A stretch of DNA of 64,000 nucleotides from Proteus faecis (GTDB taxonomy: Bacteria > Pseudomonadota > Gammaproteobacteria > Enterobacterales > Enterobacteriaceae): NCBI RefSeq assembly GCF_003144395.1, contig NZ_PENZ01000012.1:62001-126000 (forward strand). Direction: 5' to 3'. Made by a program: the position numbers and the translations under genes. The notes below the pieces were generated by a model, which did no database searches, was not told where the DNA came from, and was given only the letters and a program-made list of their open reading frames with translations. The first letter of the stretch is position 1. Each line of letters begins with the position of its first letter. This document shows positions 1 through 10,007 of this stretch, piece by piece.

Positions 1-2572
1 CCTGTTTATACTGATTAAAATCAGCTTCACTCATTTTTTTCAAACGTTCGTAAGCTTGTTGATAAAATGCGTTATAGCGCTTATTTAAGTAGACAGGTGG
101 TTTGGCATTACTTTGCAGTAAAAAGCCGATCCCTGATTGTTCACCCATAGAGCTTGGGTAAGCAAATACCGCATAACCTAGCTGCTCTTCTGTTCTTAAT
201 TGATCATAAAACCAAGGTTTGATAACAGACGCTAGCACTGAAGAAATTGCTTGACCTTCAAGTCGGCTATAACCTATTGGGATATAAAGCTCACCTAATG
301 CATTATCTGTACTCTTCGATTTACTTTGGAATTCAACCGCATTTAATTTATTGAATACTAATGTTTCACCGATCCAATATTCTGTACCTTGATTACCTAA
401 TAATTCGTGTGCAGATTTAGCAATATCGCGACTTTGCTCTGGCGTTAAGTTACCAATAATCAGCGCTTGAAGTGCCGAGTTTTTAATTACTTCACGGCGA
501 TTATCAATAATATCTTGCAGTGTAATTGACTCTAATGCTTTGAGTTTGTCAGCTTCTTCATAATACGGGATCGTATTTAATCGGCGAGCCGGTAACATCG
601 CTTCTTCAAATGCTTTTAAGTTATGAGTCACATCAAGTTGTTCACGATACCAAGATTTAGCTTGATCGAGCTCTTCTTGAGTTGATTCGAAACTCATATA
701 GCTTTTCAGTGTAGCATTAACGAGTTCTGGTAAATGTTGTGTATAACCATTCATTGAAAAATCAATACCTTGTCCTGATGAGGATGAGATATTCATTCCA
801 GCAACAGAAGCTTGGTAAGATAATTCACTTAATGCTAAACCAGCAAGATAATCCGTTAAAGTTTGTGTTACTTGTTGCTTAACAGTAATGTCTGATCCCT
901 TATTCACTAAACTTAATGTCACACTGGCCTTTGGCTCATCAGAGAAATAATGTGATGGCATATAAAACAAGCGAGCGCTTTTATCTTGCCACAACAATTC
1001 TGGTTTGATGATTTTGTTATCCGCATCGATCAGAGAAAGATTATCAGGAATATAAGGATTAAGTGCTGGCAATGATAATGAAATATCATCCGATAATGTT
1101 TGCCATGTTTTTAATTGCTTATCTGTGATTCTATCAACCTGATAAGGGGCATTAACAAAGTAGGCTTGTTTATTAGAGGGCTCATTAGGGCTTATTACCC
1201 AAATACGCGCTTTCTCTGGTGTAAGAGAGTCAAGACGAGAAAGGATAGCTGAAGGCTCATACTTATCAGCAATATAACCCGCATTTAGGATATTTTTGAT
1301 TGGATAACGCAACATCATATCCGAAATACCTTCTATGTAATTCATATCTCTTACAATAGAGCCATAACGGAATGAGAGATCTAATACATTCGCAATTTCA
1401 TCAAAGTAACGTTGACTGATACCTTCCGTCTTAATTAAACGAATGTATGAAAAGATAGCGGAAATCACTTTGTCTTTTTGCGCTAAGCCTTTATCTGTCA
1501 GCGCAACATAAATCGTAAATGAGCCTTGATTCCGATCGATATAAGGCTCTGAAGATGCACTAATACTTTCAGCTAAACCTTGATCTTGTAGCCATGTTGC
1601 CAATGTACCTGCACTAAGATTACCGATTAAATAACCAATATATTCATCAGATTTACTACGAAAATCAGCAACATTGTTATCTATACCAAACTCAATTTGT
1701 AAAGTCTTTTGCGGTTGAGCGGGTACTAAATGGATCATTAACCCTTTTTCTTTATCCGTCATAGCAGGTACTGTGGTGACGGGCACATCTGCCTTTTTAT
1801 TCGGGATACGAGCGAAAGTATTTGCGGCTAATTTAGATAACTCATCGAGTGATTTATTACTATAAATAACACCATTCATTAAATTACCAGAATAGTGTTT
1901 TTGATAGAATTTAATCAATTCATCTTGAAGCTTACTATTTGGTTTATCACTTAATGTCTCTAAGTTCCCCCCCATAAAGCGAGAACTTGGATGTAATGGA
2001 TTTAACGTTTCAGCTCTGACTTGCCAAAAACGCATACCATCACGCGCACGCGCCATGGTTAATTCAGCATTAACCGCATTACGCTCACGATCTGCATTTT
2101 TAGGATCAAGTAAGGGTTCAGCTAAAGCATCAGCAAGGCGATCAACCGCTTCATCAATAGCACTATTTTCCACTTCTAAATAGAATGCAGTACGATAGGT
2201 CGTTGTACTGGCATTATGAGAGCCACCATTCTTTTGTAAGAATTCAGACATACTGCCTGATTGAGGATATTTCGCCGACCCCATTAGCACCATATGTTCT
2301 AAATAGTGAGCAAGACCTTGCTGGCTATCTGGATCTTCTAATGCGCCAACAGGTAATGCAACTGCCGTTAATGATTTAACTGCCTTTTCATCAGAAACCA
2401 GTAATACGGTCATTTCATTAGGTAGTTTAATCGCTTGATATTGCCGTGGATCACTCTCACTTTTTTCAATGCTATCAGGCAATACTTGCCAGAGTGGATC
2501 AACAGCAAAACTGTTGATGCTCAGTAGCATCAATAGCAACATAATCCATAGTTGCGAGCAGTATTTTCTCAT
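1..2572 (-). CDS. ptrA: Protease III (pitrilysin), 3' end outside window
   Basis: Periplasmic zinc metalloprotease of the M16 insulinase family that degrades small proteins and peptides. The reading frame stays open from an ATG at 2572 to the window edge, so about 857 of roughly 960 residues are present and the C-terminus is missing. The first ~23 residues form a hydrophobic signal peptide (LLLMLLSINSFA). The inverted zinc motif HYLEH (HxxEH) lies near residue 88, as in E. coli pitrilysin. It starts 15 nt after the recC stop, in the conserved order recC-ptrA-recB-recD, so recB should follow outside the window. Identity is very secure. Confidence 0.96.
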   Translation of the reverse strand, partial: MRKYCSQLWIMLLLMLLSINSFAVDPLWQVLPDSIEKSESDPRQYQAIKLPNEMTVLLVSDEKAVKSLTAVALPVGALEDPDSQQGLAHYLEHMVLMGSAKYPQSGSMSEFLQKNGGSHNASTTTYRTAFYLEVENSAIDEAVDRLADALAEPLLDPKNADRERNAVNAELTMARARDGMRFWQVRAETLNPLHPSSRFMGGNLETLSDKPNSKLQDELIKFYQKHYSGNLMNGVIYSNKSLDELSKLAANTFARIPNKKADVPVTTVPAMTDKEKGLMIHLVPAQPQKTLQIEFGIDNNVADFRSKSDEYIGYLIGNLSAGTLATWLQDQGLAESISASSEPYIDRNQGSFTIYVALTDKGLAQKDKVISAIFSYIRLIKTEGISQRYFDEIANVLDLSFRYGSIVRDMNYIEGISDMMLRYPIKNILNAGYIADKYEPSAILSRLDSLTPEKARIWVISPNEPSNKQAYFVNAPYQVDRITDKQLKTWQTLSDDISLSLPALNPYIPDNLSLIDADNKIIKPELLWQDKSARLFYMPSHYFSDEPKASVTLSLVNKGSDITVKQQVTQTLTDYLAGLALSELSYQASVAGMNISSSSGQGIDFSMNGYTQHLPELVNATLKSYMSFESTQEELDQAKSWYREQLDVTHNLKAFEEAMLPARRLNTIPYYEEADKLKALESITLQDIIDNRREVIKNSALQALIIGNLTPEQSRDIAKSAHELLGNQGTEYWIGETLVFNKLNAVEFQSKSKSTDNALGELYIPIGYSRLEGQAISSVLASVIKPWFYDQLRTEEQLGYAVFAYPSSMGEQSGIGFLLQSNAKPPVYLNKRYNAFYQQAYERLKKMSEADFNQYKQ

Positions 2573-2587
2573 CTGATATGAGCTCCC

Positions 2588-5500
2588 TTATTTTTTCAGA
2601 AATGGAATTATTGGTTTAAATATTGTTAACGCCGTCTGTTTGACTGTTTGTAAAAAAGGCTCGTCTAATTGAGAGAAGGCGCGCTGAACATACATGTCAT
2701 TCATTTCACCATCTCGATTATAGCTATCCGTTAAATGTTGCATCAGTACTAATTCTGCTTTTTCTAGAGTCTCTTCATCATCAAGTAAAAACGCTTGTGA
2801 TTTTTTATCATAGCAAGCTTGTAACCAAGCCCAGCCACTTTTCGCAAATAGCGCTAATGGGCTGTTTAACCCTTGTTTATAATCGCTGATTAAATTGTCT
2901 AATGTTGAATAGGCAAATTCAGGATCAACAGGTAATAAACACCATTGAGTCTCTTTTCTGCCGTAAAACCGACTCTCGCCAGCGCCCTCTTTTAAACAAT
3001 AAACTAAGTGCTCAATCCAAAGCTGCAATAAATCATTAGCGGTTAAGCTGGCGGGTCGCCAACGTAATAAACCATCAGCTTGTACCTCATTTAAACGGCC
3101 AATCAGTGGCATTGCACTAAAGCTTTGCTCTAATGTGACAGAATGTGTGGCTGATCGTTCACTTCTTATCTTTTCAGCTAAAGGAAGTAACTCTTCTATT
3201 TGTTGCTCCCAATAAATTTGACCAAATGCGCTCGCCGGAAGTTGTCCAGCTGCTTTGATACGCTCAAACAAAGCGTCTGTTGAGCTTTGATCAATCAATG
3301 CCTTTAATAACCATTGATTCAATAGATACCGTTGAAGCGCATTTATCACAAATGGCTCTTCTTCCGGTAATTCTGTTTCTTCAATTACAAAGTTTGTTTT
3401 TAATCTTTGTTGGAAGAAAGCACGAATAGGATGACGATAAAAACGAGCTAGCTCATCAACAGAAACTTTATCTATTGTGTCATCATCATTAAGTGCTTCC
3501 GTAAAACATTGATGAATCTCCCCCTGCCCACTGGCAGCAGGTAGCCATTCAGAAGCATAAGAGCGAAAAGAAGCATCGATTCGGAAATTTTCTTGAGCAA
3601 AAGGAACACGGCTATGTTGTGTTAATAAATGCTGATTTATGCGAATTGCACTCTCATCGACATTGAGTTCACCATCTTCCGGCAAACGGAAGTTTTGCCC
3701 AATATAATCTTGTAACTCTTTGATTAAGACGGATGGGTTACATTCTCGATCGTCCCGTATCGATTTTCCGATATAACTAATATAAAGGTATTTTTCAGCT
3801 GAACTAAGCGCTTCAAGGAACAAATAGCGGTCATCATCACGACGTTTTCTATCACCACGACGGCGTTTTTCCGCCATTAAATCAAACCCTAACGGCTGAA
3901 TATTACGAGGATAAATACCGTCGTTCATTCCTAATAGACACACTGCATTAAAGGGAATGGAGCGCATAGGCATTAATGTACAGAAATTAATGCTACCGGC
4001 TAAAAAACGCTGACTAATTTTTTCATCATCAAACCGAACTGTTAATTCATCACGAATAAGAACTAGCGGAATTTCATTTTGATATTGCGCTTTCAATCCA
4101 TTTTCAATCACTTTTTGCCATTGTTGAATAATAAGCGCTAAGACTAATTCCGTTTCCTCATCAGATTCAAAAAAGGCATCAACTAATTGTTGTCCAACTT
4201 CTAGCCATGCTTCTAATGAACGAGTTTCACTTAAACGTGTACGCCACTCACTTAATGTATAAAGAAAATCAGCGAGATATCCTGCAAGTTCAGCAACTAA
4301 GCCACTGGACTCATCATAAGGAAGCACGCCTTTCCAAGGACCATTTTCACTTTCCATCGCATAACCAAGCAACATACGCAGTAAACCAAACTCCCACGTA
4401 TTTTTACCCGTGATGGGTAATAAGAATGAAGCCACATTCTCATCATCTAATCCCCAACGTATGCCTGACTCATCGACCCAACGACGTAATAGTTTTAGTT
4501 CATTTTCAAAAATAGAGAAATGTCCAGCTAAAGCAGGAACTTCAAGCAATGCCAACACTTGTTCAGCGGTAAAACGACTTTGAGGAAGCTCTAACAACGT
4601 AATAAAAGCTTGCAATACTGGGTGTGCTTGACGAGCTTTTCTATCTGAAATTGCAAAAGGAAGATAACGTTCTGAAGGTGCATTACCAAACACAGCTTGA
4701 ATATAAGGTGTATAGCTATCGATATCCGCAACCATCACAATAATATCACGTGGTAATAATTCAGGATCTTGCTCTAACAAATGCAGTAATTGATCTTGTA
4801 ACACTTCCACTTCACGCTGTGGGCTATGGCTGGCATGAAAAGTCAGTGAGTTATCATCTGGTGAAATTACACGTTTATTTTCACTACACTCATACGTTTC
4901 AAGTGTTGTACCTAATTGCGAAAAATCTTCTAAATCAAGAATGTCAGCTTGCAATTGATGAAGTAAATTATCTCTTGGGATCTCAACAAATGCATCTAAT
5001 ACATCGGTATATTCAAGTTCAGAAAGAAAATAAAGATTATCTTTACCCAGTTTCCCCCATGACGCTAATAGCGGATTGCCAATATTTTGTTCACCCTCAT
5101 CATTAAATAACGAAGAAGCATTTTTTTCGTCTTTAAACCAAGGTGATTCATGTAATTGCTTATAATGACGTGGTTTTCTACTATTAAGACGAGAGAGAAA
5201 TTTAGGATCTTGAATATCTCCCCAATAGTAACGGCAAGGGTTGGTAAAGAGTAAATAGATCTCGGTATGACGACCTATCGCTTGTAATGCCTGCAAGTAA
5301 ACTTGAGGTAGAGCTGAAATCCCACAAATAAAAATACGGGGTGGAAAACAGTGTTGAAGCTCACCTTCTTCTGTATTATTTAATGTCGAAATAAATTGTT
5401 GATAAAGATTAGAACGGTGCCATTGAGGCTGATTAAGATCTTTTGTGTATTGCTGTAATGCTACCCACAATATTTTTTGCCAACGTTGATTTTCACTCAA

Positions 5501-5971
5501 CCCTTCTATTAACTCATCTTTTTCCCACGAAGCTAACCAATCAGAACGATAAACTAAATATTGGTCAAATAAGTCAGCTACACGCCCTGCGAGCTGGTGA
5601 AGTTTACGTTTGTCTTCATCATCATCAAGATAATGCAGTAAGGGGATAAATTCTTCATGAGGCAAAAATTCAGGAAGCAATGCCATTAATTTCCATGTCA
5701 TTGCATCTTTAGAAAAAGCGCTTTCTTTAGGTATACCTGATAATACCCGAGTAAACATTTCCCAAATAAAAGTTGCTGGTAGTGGATAACGGATATTAGC
5801 AGCAATACCCAAGTTTTCGGCAAGCTGAATTTGCAACCACTGAGACATTCCGGGGCTTTGTACAAGGATCACTTCTTGTTCAAAAGGAGAAACAAGTGGC
5901 TTGGTCTGCATAAAGTGCACCATAAGCGACTTTAGTAATGACAACTGGTTTGAGTGATATATATGAAACAT
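2588..5971 (-). CDS. recC: Exonuclease V (RecBCD) gamma subunit RecC
   Basis: RecC is the non-catalytic subunit of the RecBCD helicase-nuclease. It splits the duplex ahead of the motors and recognises Chi during double-strand-break repair. The product is 1127 residues (E. coli 1122) and begins MFHIYHSNQLSLLKSL, typical of the family. The inactive helicase-like folds contain family-typical stretches such as QSPGMSQWLQIQLAE near the N-terminus and LMPMRSIPF in the middle. A GAGGA ribosome site precedes the ATG at 5971. It sits 15 nt downstream of ppdC and 15 nt upstream of ptrA, so it is probably cotranscribed with the ppd genes. Confidence 0.97.
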   Translation of the reverse strand: MFHIYHSNQLSLLKSLMVHFMQTKPLVSPFEQEVILVQSPGMSQWLQIQLAENLGIAANIRYPLPATFIWEMFTRVLSGIPKESAFSKDAMTWKLMALLPEFLPHEEFIPLLHYLDDDEDKRKLHQLAGRVADLFDQYLVYRSDWLASWEKDELIEGLSENQRWQKILWVALQQYTKDLNQPQWHRSNLYQQFISTLNNTEEGELQHCFPPRIFICGISALPQVYLQALQAIGRHTEIYLLFTNPCRYYWGDIQDPKFLSRLNSRKPRHYKQLHESPWFKDEKNASSLFNDEGEQNIGNPLLASWGKLGKDNLYFLSELEYTDVLDAFVEIPRDNLLHQLQADILDLEDFSQLGTTLETYECSENKRVISPDDNSLTFHASHSPQREVEVLQDQLLHLLEQDPELLPRDIIVMVADIDSYTPYIQAVFGNAPSERYLPFAISDRKARQAHPVLQAFITLLELPQSRFTAEQVLALLEVPALAGHFSIFENELKLLRRWVDESGIRWGLDDENVASFLLPITGKNTWEFGLLRMLLGYAMESENGPWKGVLPYDESSGLVAELAGYLADFLYTLSEWRTRLSETRSLEAWLEVGQQLVDAFFESDEETELVLALIIQQWQKVIENGLKAQYQNEIPLVLIRDELTVRFDDEKISQRFLAGSINFCTLMPMRSIPFNAVCLLGMNDGIYPRNIQPLGFDLMAEKRRRGDRKRRDDDRYLFLEALSSAEKYLYISYIGKSIRDDRECNPSVLIKELQDYIGQNFRLPEDGELNVDESAIRINQHLLTQHSRVPFAQENFRIDASFRSYASEWLPAASGQGEIHQCFTEALNDDDTIDKVSVDELARFYRHPIRAFFQQRLKTNFVIEETELPEEEPFVINALQRYLLNQWLLKALIDQSSTDALFERIKAAGQLPASAFGQIYWEQQIEELLPLAEKIRSERSATHSVTLEQSFSAMPLIGRLNEVQADGLLRWRPASLTANDLLQLWIEHLVYCLKEGAGESRFYGRKETQWCLLPVDPEFAYSTLDNLISDYKQGLNSPLALFAKSGWAWLQACYDKKSQAFLLDDEETLEKAELVLMQHLTDSYNRDGEMNDMYVQRAFSQLDEPFLQTVKQTALTIFKPIIPFLKK

Positions 5972-5986
5972 CAGATCCTCATCTTA

Positions 5987-6328
5987 TTAATAGCATGACC
6001 AGTAATACAGCCTTATTTCGGGTAATAAATTATTAGCAACATAACCCTCTATTTGCTGGCAACCTTCAGACTGAAAAAGTGTGCGTATCATTATTTTGGG
6101 GTTAGCTACGAAATAGTCAGGTGATTTAGCAGACATTTGTTCAAATAAAACAAAAAGTTCCTGCCCTGCCTGCTGCATTTGAATTAATTGCTGAAAGTCA
6201 GCTTTTAATGATTGACTATACCCTATAATAGCGACAAAACTAATATTAAAAAACAGCAATATAAACATTGTATTAAGTAAAATAGAGCCACTTTCTGATT
6301 TATTTTGAATGTTATCTATAACACACAC
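5987..6328 (-). CDS. ppdC: Prepilin peptidase-dependent protein C (minor pseudopilin-like)
   Basis: A 113-residue inner-membrane protein with a type IV prepilin-like N-terminus: a short leader, then SESGSILLN and a hydrophobic helix. Family members are minor pseudopilins cleaved by a prepilin peptidase. The usual Glu at mature position 5 is replaced by Asn, so the signal is weaker than canonical. The C-terminus keeps a Cys pair (SEGC...YWSC), as in E. coli PpdC. It overlaps ygdB by 13 nt and lies 15 nt before recC. The name rests mainly on position in the ppdA-ppdB-ygdB-ppdC-recC block; sequence similarity to E. coli is low. Confidence 0.8.
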   Translation of the reverse strand: MCVIDNIQNKSESGSILLNTMFILLFFNISFVAIIGYSQSLKADFQQLIQMQQAGQELFVLFEQMSAKSPDYFVANPKIMIRTLFQSEGCQQIEGYVANNLLPEIRLYYWSCY

Positions 6329-6777
6329 TCCTTATGCACTAATGGGCAATAATCTAGCCATCCATTTGGATGTGCAACAATGGATTTATTTTTGTCCTGC
6401 AAAAAATCAACCCATTGATAATGATATATTTTATAACCATTTAAGCTTTCTGCTTGTCCTTGCAATAAACCTTTTTCTAAAGAAATCAATAATAAACAGC
6501 TTATTATTTTAGGGTTTGCATGAAAATGACGACATTGCCATTTATTTAACTGTGACGATAAAATTTCCCAATTCTGTTTTATTCCCCACGCTAATGCAGA
6601 TTCAGCAAATAAAAAAGCCTGTCGTGCTTGTAATTCTTGCATCACTATTTGTTGAGACTGCCTGTAATAATAAGCAAAATTCCCAAGCACCGATAAGCTC
6701 ATAACAATAAACCCCATAACGACAAGTAAACTTGCAAATCCTTGCTCACTTTTATTGTAGATTGAATCAATACTCAT
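6316..6777 (-). CDS. ygdB: YgdB, DUF2509 pseudopilin-like protein
   Basis: A 153-residue protein with an N-terminal leader ending SEQG, followed by a hydrophobic helix (FASLLVVMGFIVMSLSVLG) resembling a prepilin signal without the Glu at position 5. E. coli YgdB also lacks that residue. The segment FAESALAWG and the C-terminal GWLDYCPL match the E. coli family (SALAWG, GWSDFCPL). It overlaps ppdB by 4 nt and ppdC by 13 nt, so translation is probably coupled. The role is unproven; it is presumed to belong to a pseudopilus tip complex with PpdA, PpdB and PpdC. Confidence 0.85.
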   Translation of the reverse strand: MSIDSIYNKSEQGFASLLVVMGFIVMSLSVLGNFAYYYRQSQQIVMQELQARQAFLFAESALAWGIKQNWEILSSQLNKWQCRHFHANPKIISCLLLISLEKGLLQGQAESLNGYKIYHYQWVDFLQDKNKSIVAHPNGWLDYCPLVHKECVL

Positions 6778-7418
6778 AACGTAGTCACATTCCTTAACCG
6801 AATGTCATTTTCATAATGCAATTTCACCGTAGGATTTTGTTTTAAATAAGCTTTTAAAGAAACTGAGAGATAGAAAAATGGTTTCTTTTTGGTAAGATGT
6901 TGCCTTGAATAAGGACGTAAAATAAACTCCGTCACTTCAATTTCATGACTTTCAAAAAATCGTTGCCATCCTGAAGAAGTGCAATCTTGTACGCCTCTTA
7001 ATTGTTCTAGTTGCCCATTTTTAAGCCGATAACCAAAATAATCACTCTCTTTTGAAGAGGGCGCATCCCATCGACCATTGCCATTTACGTCATAAGCGAA
7101 AATAACACAGGTGTTTTTTTCTTGATAAGAATACTGCCCCATTTTTAATGGTGATATGTGCAATTCCTTTGACTGCAATACATGAGCACAATCACCCTGA
7201 CAATATCCAGTACGCCTTAATTGTGTTTCTAGTACTAATAACCTTTCCTTTAAAAAAATATCTAACTGATATTTCTGGTAAGAATGGAGCAGTGTGTTCA
7301 TGACTTGAGGATAAGCCCGACTAATACAAAGAAATAGAACACCACTCATTGCCATGGCAAAAAGACATTCCATCAACATCATGCCAGATGAAAATGAAAA
7401 TATTGATCGCTTTAGCAT
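6774..7418 (-). CDS. ppdB: Prepilin peptidase-dependent protein B (minor pseudopilin)
   Basis: A 214-residue minor pseudopilin of the PilW/PpdB type. The leader ends SSG, followed by MMLMECLFAMAMSGVLFL with Glu at mature position 5, the canonical prepilin signature. The body contains CxxxC-like pairs (GYCQGDC) and a VQDCTSSGWQRFFE segment. It overlaps ppdA by 7 nt and ygdB by 4 nt. Family knowledge: such proteins prime assembly of type IV or type II pseudopili. No major pilin or assembly ATPase gene is present in this window, so its partners are elsewhere or absent. Confidence 0.87.
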   Translation of the reverse strand: MLKRSIFSFSSGMMLMECLFAMAMSGVLFLCISRAYPQVMNTLLHSYQKYQLDIFLKERLLVLETQLRRTGYCQGDCAHVLQSKELHISPLKMGQYSYQEKNTCVIFAYDVNGNGRWDAPSSKESDYFGYRLKNGQLEQLRGVQDCTSSGWQRFFESHEIEVTEFILRPYSRQHLTKKKPFFYLSVSLKAYLKQNPTVKLHYENDIRLRNVTTL

Positions 7419-7921
7419 GGTGAAAACACCTTAATTTTCTGACTACATGCTCTTATTCTGCCTAAAGATGAAATAACAATTTTTACTTCACTTTCTGAAC
7501 GTTGAAGCACAAAACTCATTGGTCTTAAGGTTTGACGGATCCCCCCAAACGTAAAATTTGAAACTGTTGATTGTTTAAGTTGAATGCCAGAAGCTAATCG
7601 AAAAATTGTTTGTTTTTCAGTTGAGTACCGCAGAGGAAAAGGCATAGCGACAACTTTATTACTGGGTGATAAATGAAGTGATATTTTAATTTTTATATTA
7701 AACAGTAGCGCTTGTTGTCGTTGATATGAAAGAAATGCAATGGTTTCTCGCACACTATGTATCAATTGACGTTGGTGAGTGTATTGCTGATAGGTGGTGA
7801 TTGATAAATAACTTAAAATCGAGGTGATCATCATGACAATCAGCATTTCAAGTAGGCTTATCCCCAATTCACTCTCTTGTTCAAGTTTACTTTTTAGGCT
7901 TATTTCCATATTACTGTTCAT
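7412..7921 (-). CDS. ppdA: Prepilin peptidase-dependent protein A (minor pseudopilin)
   Basis: A 169-residue GspH/FimT-like minor pseudopilin. The prepilin site is ELG followed by ISLLEMLIVMMITSIL, with Glu at position 5. I place the start at the ATG at 7921, preceded by AAGGAG six bases upstream, rather than at an in-frame TTG seven codons earlier. It heads the ppdA-ppdB-ygdB-ppdC-recC cluster, in which successive genes overlap. The thyA terminator lies upstream, so this cluster needs its own promoter in about 170 bp of A+T-rich DNA; I cannot place it confidently. Confidence 0.88.
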   Translation of the reverse strand: MNSNMEISLKSKLEQESELGISLLEMLIVMMITSILSYLSITTYQQYTHQRQLIHSVRETIAFLSYQRQQALLFNIKIKISLHLSPSNKVVAMPFPLRYSTEKQTIFRLASGIQLKQSTVSNFTFGGIRQTLRPMSFVLQRSESEVKIVISSLGRIRACSQKIKVFSPC

Positions 7922-8090
7922 TTTGCTCTCCTTTATAGCCAATAAAAGGATGCAGCTAACCCTTTATAAGGTAAATAAAAGAGAGTGTTTTTTTCGAACA
8001 ATAACGCAGTAACAATATTTTCAGAGCAAACACAAAAAATAGTCATCGACAAGACTAGGATTAGCCTTTAGAACCAGTCAATAAAAACAA

Positions 8091-8123
8091 AAAAGCCTCT
8101 GTTTATCACTAAACAGAGGCTTT
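8091..8123 (-). terminator. Rho-independent terminator of thyA
   Basis: A perfect 14-bp stem (AAAGCCTCTGTTTA with its complement) with a 4-nt loop at 8092-8123. On the minus strand it is followed by a T-rich run. It sits 18 nt past the thyA stop and separates thyA from ppdA. Confidence 0.9.
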
Positions 8124-8140
8124 AAAACATAAAGGAAAGA

Positions 8141-8992
8141 TCAAACCGTAAATGGATATTTTATTGCTTCATGGCATTGATAACCTTCAACAGTAAAATC
8201 ATCCGTTGTTACCCATGTTTCGATATCTTCCAATGTTTTGATTTTTGGATTGATATGTAATGTTGGTAACGGTAATGGCTCTCTTTTTAGCTGTACATCT
8301 CGCATTAATGGTAATTGATTTTCATAGATATGTGCATTGATTATCTTATGAAATGCTTTACCCGGCTTATGCCCTGTAATTTGAGCCACCAGCGCTAATA
8401 AAACAAAGCACTGTATTTGGTTGAAATTCAAACCTAATGGCACATCACAGCTACGTTGATAAGAAGTTAAGTAAAGCGTATCACCCACTAATGAAAATGT
8501 GTGTGTATGCATACAAGGACGCAAACAACCTAACTCGGTTTCACCTGGGTTATAGAATGTTACGATCTCACCACGATCATCTATACCCTTAGTCAGGTTA
8601 TCTATCACTTTGCGTAGTTGATCAAAATGGGAGCCATCAGGGCGTTGCCATTGACGTCCTTGAACACCATAAACACGCCCCATATCATCTTCACCTTTAC
8701 GATGAGGGTTGTTTAACCATGCTCCATTTTCATTAGCATTTGCATTCCATGTATTACAACCAATTTCACGAAATTGACCTGCGTTGTCGTAGCCACGTAA
8801 ATACCCCAACAGCTCTGCAATTGCTGCTTTATAGAAACTTTTACGTGTCGTTATCAGCGGAAATTGGTTATTCGCAACATCATATTCCAGATCAGCATTA
8901 ATCACCGTTAAACAGCGAGTTCCTGTTCGTTTATTATCAATCCATTGCCCTTCATCGATAATGCGTTGACACAATGCCAGATACTGCTTCAT
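8141..8992 (-). CDS. thyA: Thymidylate synthase
   Basis: Converts dUMP to dTMP using methylenetetrahydrofolate, the only de novo route to thymidylate, working with FolA (also in this window). The product is 283 residues. The catalytic Cys160 lies in GCLRPCMH and the phosphate-binding QRSCDVPLG follows at 179-187; RVYGVQGR and the C-terminal KYPFTV are also family features. The E. coli enzyme is 264 residues and has LRPCHAFFQF at the active site. This protein instead has [12 protein letters not shown] and an [13 protein letters not shown] insert, matching the longer Vibrio/Shewanella-type enzyme. It lies between lgt and ppdA as in E. coli. Start at 8992 has an AGAGA ribosome site. Confidence 0.97.
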   Translation of the reverse strand: MKQYLALCQRIIDEGQWIDNKRTGTRCLTVINADLEYDVANNQFPLITTRKSFYKAAIAELLGYLRGYDNAGQFREIGCNTWNANANENGAWLNNPHRKGEDDMGRVYGVQGRQWQRPDGSHFDQLRKVIDNLTKGIDDRGEIVTFYNPGETELGCLRPCMHTHTFSLVGDTLYLTSYQRSCDVPLGLNFNQIQCFVLLALVAQITGHKPGKAFHKIINAHIYENQLPLMRDVQLKREPLPLPTLHINPKIKTLEDIETWVTTDDFTVEGYQCHEAIKYPFTV

Positions 8993-9037
8993 GTTGTCTC
9001 TCTTGTAATTAACTAATAATAAAAAGTTTATCTCACA

Positions 9038-9928
9038 CTATTTGTGAGCTGGTGTTGGATTTTGTGGAGTCTTTTTATCTTGGCGATAGGCCCATACCAT
9101 AAAAATAATACCCAATAAAATCATTGGAATTGATAGTATTTGTCCCATGCTTACACCACCAAATAATCCTAATTGTGCGTCTGGTTGACGGAAGAATTCA
9201 ACAATAATACGGAATGCACCATAACCAATCAGGAACAAGCCTGACACACTACCTACAGGGCGACTTTTGCGCACAAAGATATTTAGGATAATAAATAGCA
9301 CTACACCTTCTAACAGCATTTCATAAAGCTGTGACGGATGGCGAGGTAAAACCCCATATTCTTGAATAATCGGTAGTAGTGTTGTTGGATCTTGAGCAAC
9401 AAGTTGGAGATCTTCAGAACGAGAGCTTGGGAATAAGAAAGCCCAAGGTGTATCTAATGTGACGCGTCCCCATAATTCACCATTAATAAAATTACCAATA
9501 CGACCTAAACCTAAACCAAATGGAATTAAAGGTGCTACAAAATCAGCCACTTGGAAAAATTTACGCTTAGTGCGTTTAGCGAACCAAATCATGGCACAAA
9601 TCACCCCAATTAAACCACCATGGAACGACATACCGCCATCCCACACTTTAAAGAGGTAAAGAGGATCATTTAAAAAGACAGGTAAGTTATAGAATAAAAC
9701 ATAACCTAAACGACCACCGATAAACACACCGACAAAACCAACATAAAGTAATGTTTCAACTTCATTTTTATTCCAACCACTATTCGGTTTTGCAGCTCGA
9801 CGATTTGCAAGCCATAAGGCAAAGACAAATCCAACTAAATACATCATACCGTACCAGTGTAATGACACAGGTCCGATAGAGAACATAACAGGATCAATCT
9901 CTGGAAATTTAAGGTAGCTTATACTCAT
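9038..9928 (-). CDS. lgt: Prolipoprotein diacylglyceryl transferase
   Basis: Inner-membrane enzyme that transfers diacylglycerol from phosphatidylglycerol to the lipobox Cys of prolipoproteins, the first step of lipoprotein maturation. The 296-residue protein (E. coli 291) has about seven hydrophobic segments, the HGGLIG motif with His103 and the signature [14 protein letters not shown] with Arg143, both at the positions known to be essential in E. coli. It is 45 nt upstream of thyA, as in many enterobacteria, and about 80 nt downstream of ptsP. Confidence 0.97.
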   Translation of the reverse strand: MSISYLKFPEIDPVMFSIGPVSLHWYGMMYLVGFVFALWLANRRAAKPNSGWNKNEVETLLYVGFVGVFIGGRLGYVLFYNLPVFLNDPLYLFKVWDGGMSFHGGLIGVICAMIWFAKRTKRKFFQVADFVAPLIPFGLGLGRIGNFINGELWGRVTLDTPWAFLFPSSRSEDLQLVAQDPTTLLPIIQEYGVLPRHPSQLYEMLLEGVVLFIILNIFVRKSRPVGSVSGLFLIGYGAFRIIVEFFRQPDAQLGLFGGVSMGQILSIPMILLGIIFMVWAYRQDKKTPQNPTPAHK

Positions 9929-10007
9929 TATTCCCTACTTCACTTAATCAATAATTTCTGTGCTGGTTATTTATTACCAACATAGAAAAGGCTTATACGA
10001 AGGCCGA

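Noticed and set aside
4750-5106. 118-codon plus-strand ORF
   Set aside because: Antisense to recC, which is clearly the real gene by motifs and length.
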